Source of the DNA: Croceibacterium sp. TMG7-5b_MA50
Lineage (GTDB): Bacteria > Pseudomonadota > Alphaproteobacteria > Sphingomonadales > Sphingomonadaceae
DNA: 64,000 bases
Direction of reading: 5' to 3'
Assembly (NCBI RefSeq): GCF_039830145.1
Contig: NZ_CP156082.1
Location: 2,622,001-2,686,000, forward strand
Shown here: positions 1-9,076 of the stretch, piece by piece
Numbering within the stretch: position 1 is the first letter of the stretch
How the letters are laid out: each line of letters starts with the position of its first letter
The notes under the pieces: model-generated
Seen by the model: only the letters and a program-made list of their open reading frames with translations
Told to the model about the DNA's origin: nothing
Databases searched by the model: none
Program-made: the position numbers and the translations under genes

Positions 1-3
1 GAA

Positions 4-21
4 GCGGATCAACTGATCCGC
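4..21. repeat. Inverted repeat upstream of first gene
   Basis: An 8-bp inverted repeat (GCGGATCA, two-base spacer, TGATCCGC) sits at the left window edge, about 40 bp before the first start codon. It could be a regulator site or the end of a terminator for a gene outside the window. No other context is visible. Confidence 0.35.
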
Positions 22-58
22 CGCGTCGCCAATCGTCCTTTCAGGAGCAGTCCCAGCC

Positions 59-1900
59 ATGCCTTCGACCCGCCACCTCCTCGCCGGCCTGCTAGCCGCC
101 AGCGCCCTCTGCCTGCCGGCGTCCGCGCAGCAGGCCGCCGCGCCCGCCCCCGCCGCGCCCGCGCCGTCCGCCACCGCGGCCGAGGATGCGCGGCTCAACG
201 CGTTCCTGGACGAGGCGTTCATGGCTACCGTCGCCCTCAGCCCGGAATCGCTGACCAGCCTGGGGATCAAGACCGGCTACGACCGGCTGGACGACTACAC
301 CCCCGCAGGGGACGAGCGTGCGCTGGCGCTGCGCGAGAGCCATCTGGTGCAGTTGCGGCGTGATTTCGATCCCGCCCGGCTCGGCCCGGCGGCGCAGCTC
401 AGCTACCGCCTGTTCGAACAGTCGGTGGAGGAGGAGCGGCGGCAGTTCCCCTGGATCAACCATGCCTTCCCGGTGTCCACCAATGGCAGCCCCGCCGGCT
501 CTATCCCGGTGTTCCTGATCAACCAGCACAAGATCGACAGTGCCGACAATGCCCGCGCCTACATCGCCCGCATCGTGGAAACTGAGCGCGTGATGGGCGA
601 GGTGGCCGCCCGGATGCGCGCGCAGGCCGTGGCCGGCATCGTGCCGCCGCAGATGGTTTTCGAACCCGCGCGCGCCGATGCGAAGCTCGTCATCACCGGC
701 GCCCCGTTCGACGATGGCGCGGACAGCACGGTGCTGGCCGACTTCCGCGAGAAGGTGGGCAAGCTTGACCTGCCCGCGGCCGAGCGGGACGCGCTGGTGG
801 CACAGGCGAGCGCTGCTTTGACGGGCCCGTTCCGCCGCGGGTTCGACACCCTGTTCGCCGCGCTGGACGAGATCGAGCCGCAGGCGAGCGGCAACAATGG
901 CGCGTGGAGCCTGCCGGATGGGGGCGAGTACTACCAGGCGCGGCTGCGCTACTACACCACCACCGACATGAGCGCGGACGAGATCCACCAGCTCGGCCTC
1001 GATCAGGTGGCGGCGATCCGGACGGAGATGGAGGCGGAGATGCGGCAGATCGGCTTTGCCGGCACGCTCGACCAGTTCATCGCCGCGGTGCGTACCGATC
1101 CGCAATACCGCTTCCCCAACGATGAAGCCGGGCGGGAACAGTACCTGACGGAATCGCGCGCAGTGATCGCGCGGATGATGGAACGCGCGCCGCAATACTT
1201 CCACCGCCTGCCCGAAGCCGCGCTGGAGGTCCGCGCGGTGGAACCTTGGCGGCAGGAAACCGCCAGCGTCGCATTCTACAACCGCCCCGCGCCCGATGGC
1301 TCGCGCCCCGGCATCTTCTACGTCAACCTCGCCGACATGACGCAGGTGTCGCGCCTGCAGGTCGCCAGCATCGCCAGCCACGAAGGCGCGCCGGGGCACC
1401 ATTTCCAGATCGCGCGCGCAATGGAGCTGCCCGGCCTGCCGATGTTCCGCCGGCTGGGCTTTTACGGCAGCTATATCGAAGGCTGGGGTCTCTACAGCGA
1501 GCGGCTGGCCGGCGAGATGGGCGCGTATGAGACGGCTGAGCAGCGCTTCGGCATGCTGGCGCTGCAGATGTGGCGCGCGATCCGCATGGTGGCGGACACC
1601 GGCATGCATTCCAAGCGGTGGTCGCGCGAGCAGGCGATCGACTATTTCCGGGCGAACTCCCCGGTATCGGAACGCGACATCGTGAAGGAGATCGACCGCT
1701 ACCTCAACAATCCGGGGCAGGCGACCAGCTACATGGTTGGGCAGCTGCACATAGATGCCCTGCGCAAGAAGGCGGAAGGCGCGCTGGGCGACCGGTTCGA
1801 TCTGCGCGACTTCCACGAGGTCGTGCTGGGCAACGGTCCCCTGCCACTGGACGTGCTGACGGCTGAGGTCGACACTTACATCGCCAGCAAGCAGGGCTGA
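59..1900 (+). CDS. DUF885 family secreted protein (putative zinc peptidase)
   Basis: A 613-residue protein with a Sec-type signal peptide (hydrophobic core, cleavage after about residue 24 at ASA-QQ), so it is periplasmic or exported. The DUF885 family is identified by the segment HEGAPGHHF near residue 440 and the later YIEGWGLYSE segment. The HExxxGHH arrangement followed by a downstream glutamate resembles a zinc-metallopeptidase site; peptidase activity is inference and the family is poorly characterised. AGGAG lies 11 bases before the ATG. It converges on a second DUF885 gene (1955-3775) across a perfect palindrome. Family assignment is firm, function is not. Confidence 0.85.
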   Translation: MPSTRHLLAGLLAASALCLPASAQQAAAPAPAAPAPSATAAEDARLNAFLDEAFMATVALSPESLTSLGIKTGYDRLDDYTPAGDERALALRESHLVQLRRDFDPARLGPAAQLSYRLFEQSVEEERRQFPWINHAFPVSTNGSPAGSIPVFLINQHKIDSADNARAYIARIVETERVMGEVAARMRAQAVAGIVPPQMVFEPARADAKLVITGAPFDDGADSTVLADFREKVGKLDLPAAERDALVAQASAALTGPFRRGFDTLFAALDEIEPQASGNNGAWSLPDGGEYYQARLRYYTTTDMSADEIHQLGLDQVAAIRTEMEAEMRQIGFAGTLDQFIAAVRTDPQYRFPNDEAGREQYLTESRAVIARMMERAPQYFHRLPEAALEVRAVEPWRQETASVAFYNRPAPDGSRPGIFYVNLADMTQVSRLQVASIASHEGAPGHHFQIARAMELPGLPMFRRLGFYGSYIEGWGLYSERLAGEMGAYETAEQRFGMLALQMWRAIRMVADTGMHSKRWSREQAIDYFRANSPVSERDIVKEIDRYLNNPGQATSYMVGQLHIDALRKKAEGALGDRFDLRDFHEVVLGNGPLPLDVLTAEVDTYIASKQG

Positions 1901-1916
1901 ACAGACTAACCAGAAT

Positions 1917-1948
1917 GGATCGATGTTTCCCCGGGGAAACATCGATCC
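1917..1948. terminator. Perfect 32-bp palindrome between convergent genes
   Basis: Sixteen bases (GGATCGATGTTTCCCC) are followed at once by their exact reverse complement, with no spacer. It sits between the stop codons of two convergent DUF885 genes. It probably acts as a bidirectional terminator or an RNA-stabilising hairpin, although there is no clear T-run on either strand. Confidence 0.6.
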
Positions 1949-1954
1949 GGTTCT

Positions 1955-3775
1955 TCAGCCAAGCATCTGCGTCGTGATCAGGCGCTCCAGCACGGTCAGC
2001 GGCATCGGCCCTGCCCGCAGCACATCGTGGAAAGCGCGCGGATCGAAGGCGGCGCCCTGTTTCGCCTTCACCGCATCGCGCAGGGCGACCCATTGGGTGT
2101 GGCCGATCTTGTACGAACATGCCTGTCCCGGCCAGGCGGTGTAGCGGTCGATCTCGTTCTGGCTGCGCTGCCGGGCGAGGCCGGTGGTGGCGATCAGGTA
2201 GTCGGTCGCCTTCTCCCGGCTCCATTTCTGGTGGTGCATGCCGCTGTCCACCACCAGCCTGGTGGCGCGGAACAGCAGCGATTGCAGGTAACCGACCTGG
2301 CCCAGCGGGTCGCCGTCATACATCCCCATCTCGTCCGCGAGCTGCTCCGAATACAGCGCCCACCCTTCGGTGTAGCCCGAGAAGCCCGCGCGGCGACGGA
2401 TCAGCGGGATGGCATCGGATTCCAGCGCCGTCATCACCTGCAGGTGATGGCCGGGCACCGCTTCGTGATAGCTGAGCGTGGCGAGGCCGAACTTGGGCCG
2501 GTTGAACGTGTCACGCAGATTGATGAAGTATTGCGCCGGCCGCGTGCCGTCGAGCGAGGCGGCCTGGTAATAGCCGCCGGGCGCGCCGTCCTGGATGGAC
2601 GGGGGCACGCGGCGGACCTCCACCGGCGCGCGGGGCAGGGTGGCGAATTGTTCGGGCAGGCGGGCGGTCATCGCCTCGATCTGCTCGTTCAGCATCGCCA
2701 GCAGCGCGGCGCGGCCTTCGTCGGTGTTGGGGAAGAGCTGGTCAGGCCGCTCATTCAGTGCCACCAACCGTTCGCCGACGGTGCCCTGCGTCATGCCCTG
2801 GCCTTGCAGGATGGTGTCGATCCGGGCGCCGATCTCCGCCACCTGTTCCAGCCCCAGCCGGTGGATCTCCGCCCCGTCCAGCGCCACGGTGGTCGCGGCC
2901 TCCGCGGCGGCGGCGTAGTACGCCTCTCCATCTGGCAGGCGCCAGACGCCGGCATCGTGCGTGGCGCGGGCGCGCAGGTCGGTCAGCAGCGCGCGCTGGC
3001 GGTCAAGCGCGGGAAACACCTCCCCTTCCATGATCGCGGCGGCCTGCGCCACCCGGTCCGCGGGCAGCTTCGCCTCCGCCAGCTTGCGGGCGAGCGCCGC
3101 CACCGGCACCGTCTCCGCCGCCGGACGGTCGCGCAGTGCGGCCAGCAGGGTCAGCGTCGTGTCGAGAAGGTAATCGGGCGCGAACACGCCGGCCCGCGCG
3201 TCATCCGCCTGCCGCTGCGTGTCCTGGTCGATCGCCGCCGCGAAGGCGCCGACGCGGGCCAGATAGGCATCGGCATCGGCGGCATCGCGAATGCGGTGCT
3301 GCCCGTCTAGGAAATCGGGCACATCGCGATAGGCGCCGGTCAGCTGGCTCAGCACATAGGGCGCATAGCGACCCATGCTGGAGCCGTAGCGGAACCGTTC
3401 CGCCCCGCTGATGGCGTGCTCCAACTGGTAGCTGACGACCTCGTGATCCAGCCGCGCATCGGGCGACAGCGAGGCGGCGGGGACTGCCTGCAATTCGGCC
3501 AGCTCCGTCTTCGCTCGCGCCAGTTCGGCAGCGGCCCCGGCGGCGGAGCGGTCGTCCAGTTGCGAGCGCAAGGGCGCCAGCGTGCCGGTGTCGAGCCCGA
3601 GCCGGGTCGCCCCTTCCGGGCTTTCGGCCATGCGCGCGGCGAAGAAGCGGTCCAGCATCTCGCGCAATTGCGCATCGGCGGGCGTGGGCACGCCCGCCGT
3701 CCCCTGCGCCGCCACCGGCAGCGCCGCGCACATGCCCAGCGCGCTGGTCCCGGCCAGGAACAGGCGGCGATTCAT
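1955..3775 (-). CDS. DUF885 family secreted protein, second copy
   Basis: A 606-residue paralogue of the protein encoded at 59-1900. It carries the matching HEAVPGHHLQ and YTEGWALYSE segments. The N-terminus has an RRLFLAG twin-arginine motif before a hydrophobic stretch, so Tat export is likely, whereas the first copy looks Sec-dependent. I chose the ATG at 3775, 15 bases after the stop of the upstream amidohydrolase gene, because the signal peptide starts there; the open frame continues upstream only as overlap with that gene. It is the last gene of an apparent operon with the gamma-glutamyltransferase and amidohydrolase genes, which suggests a role in peptide breakdown. Catalytic activity is inferred. 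Confidence 0.85.
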   Translation of the reverse strand: MNRRLFLAGTSALGMCAALPVAAQGTAGVPTPADAQLREMLDRFFAARMAESPEGATRLGLDTGTLAPLRSQLDDRSAAGAAAELARAKTELAELQAVPAASLSPDARLDHEVVSYQLEHAISGAERFRYGSSMGRYAPYVLSQLTGAYRDVPDFLDGQHRIRDAADADAYLARVGAFAAAIDQDTQRQADDARAGVFAPDYLLDTTLTLLAALRDRPAAETVPVAALARKLAEAKLPADRVAQAAAIMEGEVFPALDRQRALLTDLRARATHDAGVWRLPDGEAYYAAAAEAATTVALDGAEIHRLGLEQVAEIGARIDTILQGQGMTQGTVGERLVALNERPDQLFPNTDEGRAALLAMLNEQIEAMTARLPEQFATLPRAPVEVRRVPPSIQDGAPGGYYQAASLDGTRPAQYFINLRDTFNRPKFGLATLSYHEAVPGHHLQVMTALESDAIPLIRRRAGFSGYTEGWALYSEQLADEMGMYDGDPLGQVGYLQSLLFRATRLVVDSGMHHQKWSREKATDYLIATTGLARQRSQNEIDRYTAWPGQACSYKIGHTQWVALRDAVKAKQGAAFDPRAFHDVLRAGPMPLTVLERLITTQMLG

Positions 3776-3789
3776 TCGGGTCGTCACAC

Positions 3790-6700
3790 TCACTTCTCCC
3801 ACCAGTGGCCGCCCAGCTTCGCATCGCCGGTCGCCACTTCGTCCAGCGTGGCGGTGTCGTAGAGACGGCCGCCCAGCATCACGGAATCGATCTTGTCGCT
3901 GTTGCGGATGTCGACGCTGGGATCGGCATCCAGCACCAGCAGGTCGGCGAGCTTGCCCGCCTCGAGCGAGCCGATATCGGCTGCCATGCCGAGCGACTGC
4001 GCCGCCACGATCGTGCCCGCGCCCAGCGCCTGGACGGGCGTCATCCCGCCACGCACGAAGCTCCACAATTCCCAGTGCGCACCGATGCCGGCCTGCTGGC
4101 CATGCGCGCCGATCGACACCTTGACCCCGCGCTCCGCCAGTCGGGCCGCCTCCCGCGCATTGTCGTCATCAACGAAATTGCTTTCGGGCGCGGTGATGCG
4201 CCGGGCATTGGCGGCGAGCAATTGGCGCGGCGGGGTGTGGGCCTGCAGCAGCGGATGGGCGAACACGTCGGTCGCCTGCCGCCAATAGGGATCGCCCGCC
4301 AGCCCGCCATAGCTGACCACCAGCGTCGGCGTGTAATTGGTGGTGCTGGCGCCGAAGAATTGCAGCACGTCGTCGTAGAACACCTCCAGCGGAACATTGT
4401 GTTCCAGCGTGGAATTGCCGTCGGCCACCAGGTTCATGTCCATGCCGAATAGCGAACCCCCTTCGGCCACGACCTGCATGTTCTCCTGCCGGGCGGCCTC
4501 CACCACCTGCTGCCGCTGTTCGCGGCGCGGCTGGTTGTAGTTCTTCACCGAATGCGCGCCCTGCGCCTTCAGCCGCCGGACATGCGCCAGCGCATCGTCC
4601 AGGCTGTCGATCTGGGCGTACACGTCCGCCGCCTTCGCGCCGTAGACGATCTCCCCGGTGGAGAAGATGCGCGGGGCCAGGATCAGGCCTGCCCGCTGCA
4701 TCTCCGCCGCGGCGAAGATTTCGCTGCTGGTGTTCGACGGATCGTGCAGCGTCGTGGTGCCCAGCGCCAGGTTCTGCAGCATGGACCAGTTGCGCTGCGG
4801 CACCAGCTCGTCCGTGCCGGCGGGGCCGTGGGCATGCGCGTCGATCAGGCCGGGCATCACCACCTTGCCGGTCACGTCGATGACGTTCGCACCCGCCGGG
4901 ATCGGCGTGCTGGCGCGCGGGCCGACCGCGACGATGCGATCGCCGCGGATCACCACCACGCCATCATCCACGATCCCGCCATCGGCCGTCGCCATGGTCA
5001 GCAGGCGCGCACCGGTCAGGACGACGGTGCCGTCGGGCTTCGCCGCATCGACCTCCATCGCCAGCGATATGCCGGTGGCGGGCGGCACGAAGGCGGGATC
5101 ACCTTCCGCACGCGGAGCATCCGGGAACAGCTGCGCGGCTTCCGCCGTGAACAGCGTCGGCCCCAGGCTCCAGTGCAGGCGCGCGCCGTCGTTGGACCAG
5201 TTCATGTAATCCGCGCCCCCTTCGCTGGCGCGCGTGATCGGCAGCGCGGTGGCATCGGGCGACAGCGCAACCTTCTGCCCGCCCGGCATCAACGGCACGA
5301 CAAAGGCGGCGTAGTTCTGGCGGAAGGCGACGAAGCGGCCATCGGGCGAAACGGCGAAGTCGGTCGCCAGCTCGCCCGTCGCATGGACGCGGCGATCCTG
5401 CCCGTTGAGATCGGTGCTGACGAGTTGGCGGCTGCTGGCGCCGTCCGCACTCTCTTCCGCCACCATGAAGATGCGGTCATTGCCCGCGCCCCATTGCGGC
5501 GATGCGGCACCCTGCGCGACGCGGGTGATCGCGCCGCCGGTGGCAGCGATGCGGTAGACGCCGGGTTCGGCACCGTATTCGGGCGCCGCCAGCGTGCCGT
5601 GATCGACCTGTTCGAATATGATGGTCTCGCCATCCGGGCTGAAGCGCGGGCGGGCATAATGGCCTGGCCGGTCGGTGACGTCACGCGGGCTCCCGCCGCC
5701 GGCGGCCACGGTGCGCAGCCGGCCGAGGCCATCGTCCGTCCAGCCGACGAACACGATCTGCCGCCCGTCGCGCGACCAGCTAGGGAACAGCTCGAAGCCG
5801 TCATCGCCGCCGCGCGTCAGCCGGCGCGGGGTGCCGCCGGCGACCGGCTTCAGCCACAGCTTGCCCAGCGATTCGAACACCACCTGCCGCCCGTCGGGCG
5901 AGACGCTGGCGAAGCGCGGCATGGCCGTGGTGAAACGGTCGGGCGCGACGGGGATCGTCGGGTGCGGCGCGTCGATCACCCCGCGAGTGTCGCTGATGCT
6001 GAAGGGGATCACCCGCGCATTGCCGCCATCGGCATCCACCCGGTTGATGTGGCCGCCGGCCCAGAACACCAGCGCGCTGCTGTCGGGCAGCCAGGCCATG
6101 TTGGGATAGACGCCGGTGACGGCCCAGGTCTCCTGCACGTCCTGGTCCAGCGCGTCGTGGATCTTGCGCTCCGCCCCGGTGTCGAGGTCCATGACGTAGA
6201 GCTTGGACCGCGTCGCCTCCCGCCGCACAAAGGCGATGCTCTTGCCGTCCGGGCTAGGCGTCGGGCGCACCGCGCCGCCCGCGCCGGTGACGACGGTGCG
6301 CGTCTCCCCACTGGCGAAATCGTAATAGAGGATGTCGAACAGGTTGGTGTTCGAATCCTGCGCATATTCGAAGATCGGGCCGGGTGTGACGTTCCGGGTG
6401 TAGTACACGCCGCTGCCATCGGGCGCGTAGATCGGCTCGCCCAATTCCTTCTGGTGCGTGGGGTTCGGCCGTTCCACCAGCGGCACGCCGGCGCCGCCGC
6501 TCAGGTGATAGAGCCACACCTCGCCCGTGCCCAGGGAACGGCCGGTGGTGAAATGCTTCTTCGCCACCAGGAAGCGGCCGTCGGGGCTCCAGCTCGGCTG
6601 GTTGAGCAGGCGGAACTCCTCCTTGGTCACCTGCCGCTTGTCGGTCCCATCGCGGTTCATGACCCAGATATTGTCACCGCCGCCACGATCGCTGGTGAAG

Positions 6701-7011
6701 GCGATCCGCTGACCATCCGGGCTGAAGCGCGGCTGCACCTCCCACGCCAGGCCTTCCGCGATGCGGGTCGGCGTGCCGCCGCCGATCGGCATGGTGTAGA
6801 TGTCGCCCAGCAGCGTGAACGCGATGGTGCCGCCATCCGGGCTGACGTCCAGGTCCATCCAGCTCCCCTCGCTGGTGCTGATCGGCACCTGCCGGATGGT
6901 GGCGCCGGCGGGCGCGTTGACGTCCCACTTGGGCGCGTCGTTCTCCTGCGCGGTGGCGGCATGGGACAGGGCGGTGCCCGCCAGCAGGGCGAGCGTGACA
7001 AGACGTAGCAT
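3790..7011 (-). CDS. Secreted TolB-like beta-propeller/amidohydrolase fusion
   Basis: A 1073-residue exported protein with a signal peptide ending near ATAQ. Residues about 40-680 contain many PD40/TolB-type repeats (SPDG followed by IAFxS-like strands), forming one or two beta-propellers. From about residue 690 comes a metal-dependent amidohydrolase domain: the HAH metal-binding motif is near residue 726 in DAHAHGP, with further histidines in LEHN and IGAHG. Proteins with this layout are annotated as secreted amidohydrolases or prolidase-like peptidases; the substrate is unknown. The gene lies 25 bases after the gamma-glutamyltransferase gene and 15 bases before a DUF885 gene, so co-transcription is likely. 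AGGAAA precedes the ATG at a suitable distance. Confidence 0.88.
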   Translation of the reverse strand: MLRLVTLALLAGTALSHAATAQENDAPKWDVNAPAGATIRQVPISTSEGSWMDLDVSPDGGTIAFTLLGDIYTMPIGGGTPTRIAEGLAWEVQPRFSPDGQRIAFTSDRGGGDNIWVMNRDGTDKRQVTKEEFRLLNQPSWSPDGRFLVAKKHFTTGRSLGTGEVWLYHLSGGAGVPLVERPNPTHQKELGEPIYAPDGSGVYYTRNVTPGPIFEYAQDSNTNLFDILYYDFASGETRTVVTGAGGAVRPTPSPDGKSIAFVRREATRSKLYVMDLDTGAERKIHDALDQDVQETWAVTGVYPNMAWLPDSSALVFWAGGHINRVDADGGNARVIPFSISDTRGVIDAPHPTIPVAPDRFTTAMPRFASVSPDGRQVVFESLGKLWLKPVAGGTPRRLTRGGDDGFELFPSWSRDGRQIVFVGWTDDGLGRLRTVAAGGGSPRDVTDRPGHYARPRFSPDGETIIFEQVDHGTLAAPEYGAEPGVYRIAATGGAITRVAQGAASPQWGAGNDRIFMVAEESADGASSRQLVSTDLNGQDRRVHATGELATDFAVSPDGRFVAFRQNYAAFVVPLMPGGQKVALSPDATALPITRASEGGADYMNWSNDGARLHWSLGPTLFTAEAAQLFPDAPRAEGDPAFVPPATGISLAMEVDAAKPDGTVVLTGARLLTMATADGGIVDDGVVVIRGDRIVAVGPRASTPIPAGANVIDVTGKVVMPGLIDAHAHGPAGTDELVPQRNWSMLQNLALGTTTLHDPSNTSSEIFAAAEMQRAGLILAPRIFSTGEIVYGAKAADVYAQIDSLDDALAHVRRLKAQGAHSVKNYNQPRREQRQQVVEAARQENMQVVAEGGSLFGMDMNLVADGNSTLEHNVPLEVFYDDVLQFFGASTTNYTPTLVVSYGGLAGDPYWRQATDVFAHPLLQAHTPPRQLLAANARRITAPESNFVDDDNAREAARLAERGVKVSIGAHGQQAGIGAHWELWSFVRGGMTPVQALGAGTIVAAQSLGMAADIGSLEAGKLADLLVLDADPSVDIRNSDKIDSVMLGGRLYDTATLDEVATGDAKLGGHWWEK

Positions 7012-7036
7012 GGGAGTGTTTCCTGTTCGGATCGGA

Positions 7037-8902
7037 TCAGTAGGCGAGCGCGCAGCCATCGGCGCGCATTTCGCTGGCGGCGGCATAGACGCGGGTGTTG
7101 CCGTCCATCCGGTGTTCGACGCACTGGTAGCGGCCGAAGCCACCATCGGGGTCGCCGATGTTCCAGCCCATATTGGTGAGCGCGGCGCGGGTCTTGTCCG
7201 GCACGCCGCTTTCCAGCCGGAGCAGGCCGGTGGCGGGCAGGTCGGGCGAATCCTCGCCCATGGATTGGGACGACCCCTCGTGATGCCAGCGCGGGGCGTC
7301 GCCTGCGGACTGGATCTCCAGCCCGTAATCGACGGTGTTGAGGATGATCTGCACCTGCCCCTGCGGCTGCATGTCGCCGCCCATCACGCCGAAGCTCATC
7401 CACGGGTCGCGCCCGCGGGTGGCGAAGCCGGGGATGATGGTCTGGAACGGGCGCTTCCCCGGCGCATAGATGTTGGGGTGGCCATCCTGCAGGCTGAACA
7501 ATTGCCCGCGGTCCTGGAACATGAAGCCGAGGCCATCGGCGACGAGGCCTGAGCCCATGCCGCGGAAGTTGGACTGGATCAGCGACACCATCATTCCGCT
7601 GTCATCGGCGCAGGAAAAATAGGTGGTGTCGCCCTGCGACGGCGCGTTGCCCGGCCGCACCTCGCGCGCGATCCGGTCGGGCCGGATCAGCTTGGCCCGC
7701 TCAGCGGCGTATTCCTTCGATACCAGCCATTCGACCGGCACGTCCGCGAACTTGGGATCGGCGTAGTAGCGGGCGCGATCCTCGTAAGCGAGGCGCTTCG
7801 CCTCCGCCTGCAGGTGGATGGAGGTTGCCGACTGGAAGCCGGCTCCCTTCAGGTCGAAATGCTCCAGGATGTTGAGCATCTGCAGGGTGGCGATGCCTTG
7901 CGTGTTCGCGCCCAGCGCGTGGACGGTGACGCCATGGTAATCGGTCCGGCTCGGCTCGATCCACTCGCTGCTATGCCGGGCCAGATCCTCGGCCCGCAGC
8001 CAGCCGCCGATGCGGCGGAAATAGGCATCGATGGTGCGGGCGATCGCCCCTTCGTAGAAGGCGTCGCGCCCGCCTTCGGCGATCATGCGGTAGGTGCGGG
8101 CGAGGTCGGGATTGCGGAACACCTGCCCCGTCTGCGGCCCCTTGCCGTCCGCCAGGCCGTAGGTGCGGATGGCGTTGTCCGCTTCCTCCAGCCCGTTGCC
8201 GGGCCGGCGGAAGCCGATCAGGCTGCGGCGGATATAATACGCGATCATGTCGGGCACCGGGGTGCCTTCTTCCGCCATGGCGATCGCGGGGGCGAACAGG
8301 TCGCGCCAGGGCAGCTTGCCGTATCGCTGGTGCAGGGTCCACCAGGCATCGACCGTGCCGGGGACCGAGACGCTGAGCGCGCCCAGCGCCGGCAGCACGC
8401 CATTGCGCGATCGTTCGCGCACCGTCTCCAGCGACAGGCCCATGGGCGATGCGCCGCTGCCGGCGAGACCCATGACCTTCCGTTCCTTCGGATCCCACAC
8501 CATCGCGTAGCAATCGCCGCCGATGCCGTTGGCCGTCGGTTCCAGCAGGCCGAGGCAGCTGTTGATGGTGATGGCGGCATCCACCGCCGACCCGCCGGCC
8601 TTCAGGATGGCGAGGCCCGCCTGTGTCGCCAGCGGATGCGCGGTGCCCGCCGCGCCGTGGAGGCCGTAGGCGGCGGTGCGGCTGGCGAAGCTCGCCCCCA
8701 CCGGCCGGTCGCCTGCGCCCACATCCGGCCGCAGGAAACGGTCCTCTCCTTTCGGCCAGAACGGTGGTGGGCTGGTGTCGCTCGCCGGCATCGGTGCGCC
8801 GCCCTGACCGGGGCCGGGAGGTGCCGTGTTGCTCTGCGCCAGGGCAGCGGGGCCGAGCGTGGCGGCAGCCGGCATGGCGGCGATGAAGGTGCGGCGGCGC
8901 AT
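7037..8902 (-). CDS. ggt: Gamma-glutamyltransferase
   Basis: A 621-residue gamma-glutamyltransferase of the N-terminal nucleophile family. It cleaves or transfers the gamma-glutamyl group of glutathione and related peptides in the periplasm. The precursor self-cleaves before a threonine; the GDTTYFS segment near residue 425 supplies it and marks the start of the small subunit. The N-terminus (MRRRTFIAAM) fits a twin-arginine signal. The ATG at 8902 was chosen because it begins this signal, although the open frame runs further upstream. It is the first gene of a likely operon with the amidohydrolase and a DUF885 gene, and it is divergent from a UbiH-like gene. Confidence 0.92.
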   Translation of the reverse strand: MRRRTFIAAMPAAATLGPAALAQSNTAPPGPGQGGAPMPASDTSPPPFWPKGEDRFLRPDVGAGDRPVGASFASRTAAYGLHGAAGTAHPLATQAGLAILKAGGSAVDAAITINSCLGLLEPTANGIGGDCYAMVWDPKERKVMGLAGSGASPMGLSLETVRERSRNGVLPALGALSVSVPGTVDAWWTLHQRYGKLPWRDLFAPAIAMAEEGTPVPDMIAYYIRRSLIGFRRPGNGLEEADNAIRTYGLADGKGPQTGQVFRNPDLARTYRMIAEGGRDAFYEGAIARTIDAYFRRIGGWLRAEDLARHSSEWIEPSRTDYHGVTVHALGANTQGIATLQMLNILEHFDLKGAGFQSATSIHLQAEAKRLAYEDRARYYADPKFADVPVEWLVSKEYAAERAKLIRPDRIAREVRPGNAPSQGDTTYFSCADDSGMMVSLIQSNFRGMGSGLVADGLGFMFQDRGQLFSLQDGHPNIYAPGKRPFQTIIPGFATRGRDPWMSFGVMGGDMQPQGQVQIILNTVDYGLEIQSAGDAPRWHHEGSSQSMGEDSPDLPATGLLRLESGVPDKTRAALTNMGWNIGDPDGGFGRYQCVEHRMDGNTRVYAAASEMRADGCALAY

Positions 8903-9076
8903 CGGCGGTGTTCCCCTGTCTGCTTTGGCGACGTTGCGCACCTCTTCGACCGAACTGATTTCATTCGCAACGCTTCCGCTGAAAAAACTGCCTGATTTCT
9001 GCGTCATCGTTCAAGAACAGCGCTGGAAGCCATGCCTCTCGTTGCAAACGGGTGGGGGCAGACGCACTTGGGCGGC

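Noticed and set aside
92-1942. Long minus-strand open frame (616 codons) opposite the first DUF885 gene
   Set aside because: It is arginine/histidine-rich with no family motif and mirrors the GC-rich codon pattern of the real gene; the plus-strand product has a signal peptide and a family match.
4552-7008. 818-codon plus-strand open frame opposite the propeller-amidohydrolase gene
   Set aside because: Composition is that of a GC shadow, with no recognisable domain; the minus-strand gene has clear repeats and metal motifs.
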